From NCBI GenBank assembly GCA_050250135.1, contig JBFWPF010000008.1, positions 8,059 to 72,058 on the forward strand: 64,000 bases of DNA. The letters are read 5' to 3'. This document shows, in pieces, positions 59,145-64,000 of this stretch. The stretch comes from JBFWPF01 sp050250135 (GTDB lineage Bacteria; Chlamydiota; Chlamydiia; Chlamydiales; JAFEGQ01). Position numbers and translations under genes: made by a program. The first letter of the stretch is position 1, and the number at the start of each line of letters is the position of its first letter. The notes beneath the pieces are model-generated. The model was not told where the DNA came from. It saw only the letters and a list, made by a program, of their open reading frames with translations, and ran no database searches.

Positions 59145-59978
59145 GTGGGACCCGACTACCTCTCCCTCTTTCTCAATTACCCCGATCCTCAGGCACTCCT
59201 CCTCCTCCTTTTTCTCGGCTTTATGCGGATGGCCCCCATCGTGATCCTTGCCCCCTTCTTTGGCGCCAAGCTGATCCCCGGGCCGGTTAAGGTGGGGCTG
59301 ATCGTTACCCTCTCGCTGATCTTCCTCCCCCAGCTGATGTTCGAAACCCCCACCCCCTTAACCTTCACCTTCACCTACCTCGGCTACTGCGGTAAGGAGC
59401 TCTTTATCGGAGCGATCATCGGGTTTTTGGTCTCGATTCCGTTTCACATGGCCAGCACATCGGGAACCCTTGTCGACCACCAGCGGGGCTCAGCAAGCCT
59501 CCTGATCTTCAACCCAGCCCTCCAAGAGCAGGTCTCCCCGATTGGCCTCCTTTACAACTACGTCCTTATCGCCCTCTTCTTTGGCTTCAACGGCGCCTAC
59601 TACTTCCTCGATGCCGTGAGCACCTCCTACACGGTGGTCCCCCCGACCACTTGGCTCAATCCCGCCTTCTTTGGAGGTGAGGGGCAGTTTTTCTGGCAGG
59701 GGATGATCGCCGTCGGTAACGACGTGATCACGGTAGCAACGAAGCTAGCGGCCCCTCCCCTCGTCGCTATGCTGATGTCTGACCTCTTTCTCGGGATCGC
59801 CAACCGGATGGCCACCCAGGTCCCCATGGCCTTCCTCGGCTGGGCCCTCAAGTCGCTCGTGGGGATGGTGATCCTCTTCCTAGCCTGGTTCTTCATCCTC
59901 CAACAGCTAGAAAAAGAGGTCTTCGACTGGCTGAGGTGGATCACCCGCCTCATCGACGCCCTCCTACCTGCTCAATAG
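59145..59978 (+). CDS. sctT: T3SS export apparatus protein SctT
   Basis: 277 residues, GTG start adjoining the sctS stop. About eight helices; motifs LGFMRMAPIVILAPFFGAKLIPGPVK split at the first loop, IGFLVSIPFHMASTSGTLVDHQRG, and PLVAMLMSDLFLGIANRMATQ are typical of SctT/FliR. Last gene of the T3SS string in the window; sctN, sctQ, sctC, sctJ, sctU and sctV are not here. Confidence 0.95.
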   Translation: MGPDYLSLFLNYPDPQALLLLLFLGFMRMAPIVILAPFFGAKLIPGPVKVGLIVTLSLIFLPQLMFETPTPLTFTFTYLGYCGKELFIGAIIGFLVSIPFHMASTSGTLVDHQRGSASLLIFNPALQEQVSPIGLLYNYVLIALFFGFNGAYYFLDAVSTSYTVVPPTTWLNPAFFGGEGQFFWQGMIAVGNDVITVATKLAAPPLVAMLMSDLFLGIANRMATQVPMAFLGWALKSLVGMVILFLAWFFILQQLEKEVFDWLRWITRLIDALLPAQ

Positions 59979-60058
59979 AAGAAAAATATTTAATATATAA
60001 TTTGTACTCTATGCAAAAATAAACAAATAGCCTATTATATTCAGCAAAGGAACTCCTT

Positions 60059-61210
60059 ATGATGAGATTTGATAGTTCAGCTGTTAAAGGGGGAGCTGCT
60101 CTGGGATTTGGGGCAGCCGGCCTAACCTACTTAGTTTTAGGGCGATTTTCTGGACTAAGCCGGGCCCAGCGGGTCGCAGCAGCCCTGTTTGCTGGGGTGG
60201 TCGTTGGAGCGGCCTGCTGCTTGCGACCCCAACCTAAACCTGGACCCCCACACCATTGGGATGAGGAGGACCCTCTCTGGCCTATCCTAGAAACCCCGCC
60301 TAAGCACCTCGATGAGCAGCAGCTCCGGACACCCCTAACTCTCCGGGCATCGCCTAGTCTTGTTCATCCTATCCTTGTGCTGGCTCAGAAGGGTAAAGCG
60401 ATCCAAGAGAGTCTAAAAGGGACCCATTACACCTTCTTTCACGCCTCTTCAACTCCCTACCTACCGATTATCTACCTCATTAAGGCCCTTGCAGTTTTTC
60501 TCGTGGAGAGGCCTCTTCCTGAACATCTCTTTTACCTTCGCCTGCCTAAAGAGAATCTACCCTCAAGAGCTCAGCAGCTCAGGACTTTTAAGTCGACGGG
60601 AACAGATGACCATAAATGCCGCGACGATCTGCTTGCGGTAAGCGCCTCTCTTATGGATGTAACTCCAGGGGAGTCGGCTATGACCTTTATTTCAGAGAAT
60701 CGAAACGTATGTAGACAATCGCAACGATCTTACGAAGAGCTCATCGAGTTAGTCTTTAAAGAGGTGAGAGAGCTGTTCGAAATCCGCAACCGCAGTCTTG
60801 ACACGCTCAAGAGGACTATTGGCCGTCTCTGCAACGAGGCGGCGAATTATAGAATTCCCGGCAACCTCTTTGTTATTTCGATTCCTAAGGATGAGATGGA
60901 GGGGGTTGGGTACCGTGCCCATCCCTATGGCCCTGTGTGCAACTGCTTCCATACCGTATCCGATAAGAAGATCCTGAAGATGCTCCAGCAGGACGCAATA
61001 CTAGACACTAGCGTTATCTGCGCTTCTGGCAAGGATATTCGAGGTGAATGGTTACCTAAAACGCCTCAATACCGGCTCCTAGCCAACCACCTCACGGGGA
61101 AGGGGTTTGAGATTCGGCTCCTCTCGCCACTTGACCCAGAGGTCTGTCTTTATTTCAAAGAGCAGGTTAATCAGGCCGTTCGGGATGCCATTCAGCCCCC
61201 TATGCAGTAA
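60059..61210 (+). CDS. Unrecognised 383-residue protein with N-terminal membrane hairpin
   Basis: ATG at 60059 after AAAGGA. Two hydrophobic segments close to the N-terminus (about 11-28 and 38-55), then a Pro-rich linker (PQPKPGPPHHW) and a soluble domain of about 310 residues with many Cys and His (GPVCNCFHTV, DTSVICASGKD). The segment GTHYTFFHASSTPYLPIIYLIKAL may start the domain. Base composition is distinctly more AT-rich than the window, and it lies beside an IS66 element, so recent acquisition is possible. An effector with an Inc-like N-terminus is one guess; no function is claimed. Confidence 0.6.
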   Translation: MMRFDSSAVKGGAALGFGAAGLTYLVLGRFSGLSRAQRVAAALFAGVVVGAACCLRPQPKPGPPHHWDEEDPLWPILETPPKHLDEQQLRTPLTLRASPSLVHPILVLAQKGKAIQESLKGTHYTFFHASSTPYLPIIYLIKALAVFLVERPLPEHLFYLRLPKENLPSRAQQLRTFKSTGTDDHKCRDDLLAVSASLMDVTPGESAMTFISENRNVCRQSQRSYEELIELVFKEVRELFEIRNRSLDTLKRTIGRLCNEAANYRIPGNLFVISIPKDEMEGVGYRAHPYGPVCNCFHTVSDKKILKMLQQDAILDTSVICASGKDIRGEWLPKTPQYRLLANHLTGKGFEIRLLSPLDPEVCLYFKEQVNQAVRDAIQPPMQ

Positions 61211-61469
61211 AGAACAACTTTTGTGGTAGGGCAGCTGGAGGATGAGACTTGTTTAGGGGAATTGCCCGCCTTATCAACGCCCTCTCGTGGTCCTACCTCA
61301 TTGTGATCCACCCTTTGCAAAAAAAATCTGGCAGAAAATTAATCATTCCTTTACCTTGTTCATCGAACGAGCAAACGGTTTAGGAACCTTGTGTTTTCTC
61401 CCAGCCTAGACTCAATCTCCAGCACCATATCCGCTACTGACAAGTAAGCGTAAAGGAGCCCCATATTGA

Positions 61470-63008
61470 TCAGGAATTGCCAACAGCTGTCCGGCTTGCT
61501 GCCCACTCGTCGGGTAAGAGCTCGTGGAGCTTCGAATAGGTATGCCCTTGCAGACGCCGCATGACATCCTCGAGGTATTCGTGAGGGTTGATCTTCAGAG
61601 CTCGACAGCTTTGGACCAGGGAAAGTAGAACTGCTGCTGACTCTTCGCCCTCTTCACTACCCATGAACATCCAGTTCTTCCTCCCGATTGCTAAGGGACG
61701 GATGGCACGCTCGGCGACGTTGTTGTCTAGGTGCGCGTTGGCCTCTTGGGTATAGTTCTTCAGGTGAGGAATCAGGCCGCAAAAGTAAGAAAGGGCCTCT
61801 TTCCATTTCGACTTCGGAAGGGCAGCCCCCTCCTTTAGCTCCTTCTCTATACGCTCGATCAAGCAGTCGATGATCGGGACTTCATGCTTTGTCCGAATCC
61901 GAAGACGCTCCTCTGGGCTCCTGGTCCAGGCAATCTTATCAAAGCGGTAGAGATAGTGGATCTTGCGCAGAATCCATCTCTTAAGAGTCGCGTTGCCCGA
62001 GCAGGACTCGAAAAACTTCCGACGAATATGCGCCCAGCAGGGACACCATAAGATCTCCAATTCCTTCGAGAGATATCCATAGGCACCGTATTTGTCGGAG
62101 TGGACGGTCCCTCGATACCCCTCCAAAACGACCCGAGCGTGCTGATGCTTCCGATCGTACTGAAAGTCGTAGAGACGTAAAGGGGGATCGTGACCAAGGC
62201 CTCCTACTAGAGTCCACATCCAAGCTTGATGGACCTTTCTTCTAGCTTGGAGGGCCACATGAGACTCGTCAATAAAGACCGCTGGGCTCAATAAGATCTT
62301 CCTGTGCATCGCCTCATAGAGAGGGTAAAAAGCTCGACCTAGGGCGACCACCCATTGGGAGAGGAGCTGGCGACTGATCCCGATTCCCTTGCGAGCTAAG
62401 AGCTCAGTAATCCGGTAGAGAGGAAGATGGTCCCCAAACTTCTTGACCACGATATCGGCTAAAAGGCTCTCATCAGCACGACACCGCCCTAGGATCGTCT
62501 CAGGCAAGGGTGCACAGGCTACTCCCTCTCCTTTGGAAAGACCATACTTGGGACGGATGAGCTTCTTCAAATAGTAGCTGCCAGGACGATAAGCCAACTT
62601 GTAGGTGACCTCCTCTCCAATCTTCACAAGAGGCTTGCCCGTCTCCTGGCAGACCTTCTCCTCTGGAGCTAGGTCGAGCAGCACCTCCTGGACAGGCAGA
62701 TCCTCAGGAAGCGAGATCTTATCCTGTCCATAGCGTTTCTTCTTTCCCTTTCTCTTGACTGCAGATTCGACCTTCTTGTCGCTCTGGTCGGTCGAGACAT
62801 CGGTAGGCTCAAAACCAGCGAAATGAAGTTGATTGGCATCGAGCTCCTTTACCAGCTTTTCGGAGCGCTGACCAAAAACATGACGCTTCAGCCACTCGAG
62901 CTGCTCTTCTAGGTAGACGATCTTTTCTTCCTGGGAGGAGATCCTATCGGCTTGGGTCCGATTTTGCTCCTCAAGCTCTTCCACATAAGCTGCTTCTGTG
63001 GCATTCAT
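61470..63008 (-). CDS. tnpC: IS66 transposase TnpC
   Basis: 512 residues: N-terminal leucine-zipper/coiled coil (TQADRISSQEEKIVYLEEQLEWL split), a Cys-containing zinc-binding region (CQETGKPLVKIGEEV), and the DDE catalytic domain with VFIDESH, VHSDKYGAYGYL and DNNVAERAIRPLAIGRKNWMF cut at the catalytic E. The frame is intact. It is the catalytic transposase. Confidence 0.95.
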   Translation of the reverse strand: MNATEAAYVEELEEQNRTQADRISSQEEKIVYLEEQLEWLKRHVFGQRSEKLVKELDANQLHFAGFEPTDVSTDQSDKKVESAVKRKGKKKRYGQDKISLPEDLPVQEVLLDLAPEEKVCQETGKPLVKIGEEVTYKLAYRPGSYYLKKLIRPKYGLSKGEGVACAPLPETILGRCRADESLLADIVVKKFGDHLPLYRITELLARKGIGISRQLLSQWVVALGRAFYPLYEAMHRKILLSPAVFIDESHVALQARRKVHQAWMWTLVGGLGHDPPLRLYDFQYDRKHQHARVVLEGYRGTVHSDKYGAYGYLSKELEILWCPCWAHIRRKFFESCSGNATLKRWILRKIHYLYRFDKIAWTRSPEERLRIRTKHEVPIIDCLIERIEKELKEGAALPKSKWKEALSYFCGLIPHLKNYTQEANAHLDNNVAERAIRPLAIGRKNWMFMGSEEGEESAAVLLSLVQSCRALKINPHEYLEDVMRRLQGHTYSKLHELLPDEWAASRTAVGNS

Positions 63009-63017
63009 GGAGTCATT

Positions 63018-63371
63018 CTATCCCATTTTATCCCCCTTTTCAAGGCATTTATTCCCCAACTGATATCTTCTTTGGATCCGCTTTGGAATCACCCCCTCCA
63101 GGAGCATCAGAAAGTCCCGCCGGCTGATCCTTCCCTGGCACAAGGGGCGAAAGCATCCCTTCTCCAGTCGCTTGTACCAAATGGCCAGTCCATCCACATC
63201 CCAGTAGAGGACTTTCATCCGATCACGCCTCCGGTTCAGGAAGACAAAGTAGGCGCCCGAGGTTAAAGGCTCATCGAGCTCTTCCTGGACCAGTTGGCCC
63301 AAGCCCTCAAAGCCCTTGCGGATGTCGACCGAGCGGTTAAACAGGAAGATGGCAGCTGCTCCGATCAACAT
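63018..63371 (-). CDS. tnpB: IS66 accessory protein TnpB
   Basis: 117 residues with the family core VDIRKGFEGLGQLVQEEL, FVFLNRRRDRMKVLYWDVDGL cut at the sheet, and WYKRLEKGCF. It overlaps tnpA by seven bases and precedes tnpC by nine bases. TnpB is required for IS66 transposition, mechanism not settled. Confidence 0.95.
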   Translation of the reverse strand: MLIGAAAIFLFNRSVDIRKGFEGLGQLVQEELDEPLTSGAYFVFLNRRRDRMKVLYWDVDGLAIWYKRLEKGCFRPLCQGRISRRDFLMLLEGVIPKRIQRRYQLGNKCLEKGDKMG

Positions 63372-63658
63372 CGCGACCCGATCACAACAAGAGCTCGCCT
63401 AAGGGTAAGCTTATCAAAGCTCCTGCTCAGTCGTATGGAAAGACCCCGGCACTCCAGGATGACCCCCGCCTCTTCCTCCGGGGAAGTGTCAATTCTCGTA
63501 AAACCCGTAGGGGGATTGAGCTTACCCTTCCAGTAGAGGAAGGAGTTGTAGTTTAAGCCATGCTCTCGGCAAAAAGCTGCGGCGCTTACCTCGCTCGCTT
63601 GCCAGAGTTCGATCTGATTCTTCCAGGCTTGCCGCTGTTGCTGACGCTTGTCTCCCAT
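63365..63658 (-). CDS. tnpA: IS66 accessory protein TnpA
   Basis: 97 residues. N-terminal helix-turn-helix-like region (AWKNQIELWQASEVSAAAFCREHGL split by the turn, NYNSFLYWKGKL) is typical of IS66 OrfA. First gene of the element, 74 bases inside the right inverted repeat. Frame intact. Confidence 0.93.
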   Translation of the reverse strand: MGDKRQQQRQAWKNQIELWQASEVSAAAFCREHGLNYNSFLYWKGKLNPPTGFTRIDTSPEEEAGVILECRGLSIRLSRSFDKLTLRRALVVIGSRC

Positions 63659-63782
63659 GGCCCCTCCCTTTTTTGAGGGTCAGGGTACTTGCTCCGAATT
63701 CAGCTTGGAATATGGGCTCCCTTTACGCTTACTTTGAAATCGATTTAGTCAACACAGCCCCTGACGATCATTGATTCTGGGT

Positions 63783-63850
63783 CCTGGCATCTTTCACCTC
63801 TTCCTGAAGGCCGAAACGCCTTAACGGTAGAAGATGCTAGGACTTTTTTT
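63783..63850 (+). terminator. Imperfect palindrome with T-run, no gene upstream
   Basis: CCTGGCATCTT...AAGATGCTAGG arms (63783-63841) enclose an inner stem AAGGC-CGAAAC-GCCTT and are followed by ACTTTTTTT. It looks like a rho-independent terminator on the plus strand, but no plus-strand gene precedes it, so it may belong to something separated by the IS66 insertion. The remaining bases to 64000 show no gene I can support. Confidence 0.5.
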
Positions 63851-64000
63851 GTTTCAGTTGATCATCGCCAACCGGCCAGGGCTAGCGCATCAAAAATTTC
63901 CTACTGATAAGACCTGATCCAGGTACGCTTCTGAGCGATGGCACCTTCGCATCTTTGCCCTCAGGCCACGCTTGTAGGTGTGGTCCTCACGTAGCAAATT

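Larger units (their letters stand above)
61444..63732 (-). mobile_element. Complete IS66-family insertion sequence
   Basis: Terminal inverted repeats start GTAAGCGTAAAGG and extend about 23 bp with three mismatches (left 61444, right end 63732). Inside are tnpA, tnpB and tnpC in the normal order on the minus strand, all open. The 8 bases outside each end (ACTGACAA and TTTGAAAT) are different, so no target duplication is visible. Confidence 0.93.

Noticed and set aside
61436..63740. 8-bp target-site duplication of IS66
   Set aside because: Flanks ACTGACAA and TTTGAAAT do not match, so no duplication is claimed.

Overview
The window is a GC-rich (about 58-60 % by eye), almost gap-free bacterial chromosome segment. 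I assign it to the Chlamydiota because four blocks keep the gene order I remember from Chlamydia: dsbD-tolQ-tolR-tolA-tolB-pal; nth-mnmE-psd-TPR-secA; gpsA next to a UDPGP-family pyrophosphorylase; and lpdA-lipA followed by type III secretion (T3SS) genes ending sctL-sctR-sctS-sctT. An Inc-like two-helix membrane protein and an LcrH/SycD-type chaperone fit this. The GC content is far above that of familiar chlamydiae, and metK is present, so an environmental lineage is more likely than Chlamydiaceae.

Layout. 1-14.5 kb is an accessory surface-protein locus: five minus-strand proteins (one cut by the window edge) with an N-terminal beta-barrel resembling the inverse-autotransporter barrel and, where complete, a C-terminal right-handed beta-helix. 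Three of them are paired head-to-head with secreted PQQ-type beta-propellers. 14.5-21.7 kb carries dsbD, Tol-Pal and metK. 21.7-29.7 kb holds a zinc-ribbon protein, an orphan OmpR-type regulator, a T3SS chaperone with a TPR membrane protein, a transporter, rsmD-coaD and an 849-residue MORN/YwqK-repeat protein.

29.8-32.8 kb is the most striking locus: a small cysteine-rich lipoprotein-like peptide, a hairpin-plus-T-run attenuator, a DUF692 (MNIO) enzyme, its DUF2063 partner and a laccase-domain protein, in one overlapping gene string. It has the architecture of an MNIO ribosomal-peptide (bufferin/methanobactin-like) pathway. 32.7-42 kb carries sugar-nucleotide and LPS genes, nnrDE, gpsA and the Inc-like protein. 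42-51.4 kb is housekeeping (ruvCA, nth, mnmE, psd, secA). 52-60 kb is lpdA-lipA and the T3SS export genes, without sctJ at its expected place. 60-64 kb has an unrecognised 383-residue protein and a complete IS66 element.

Genome-scale signals: about eight genes start on an ATG at the expected transcription start, without Shine-Dalgarno sequence (probable leaderless mRNAs). Convergent genes nearly always overlap tail-to-tail; where they do not, the gap is filled by a long imperfect palindrome, some of which look like MITEs with TA duplications. No tRNA, rRNA or CRISPR array was seen.
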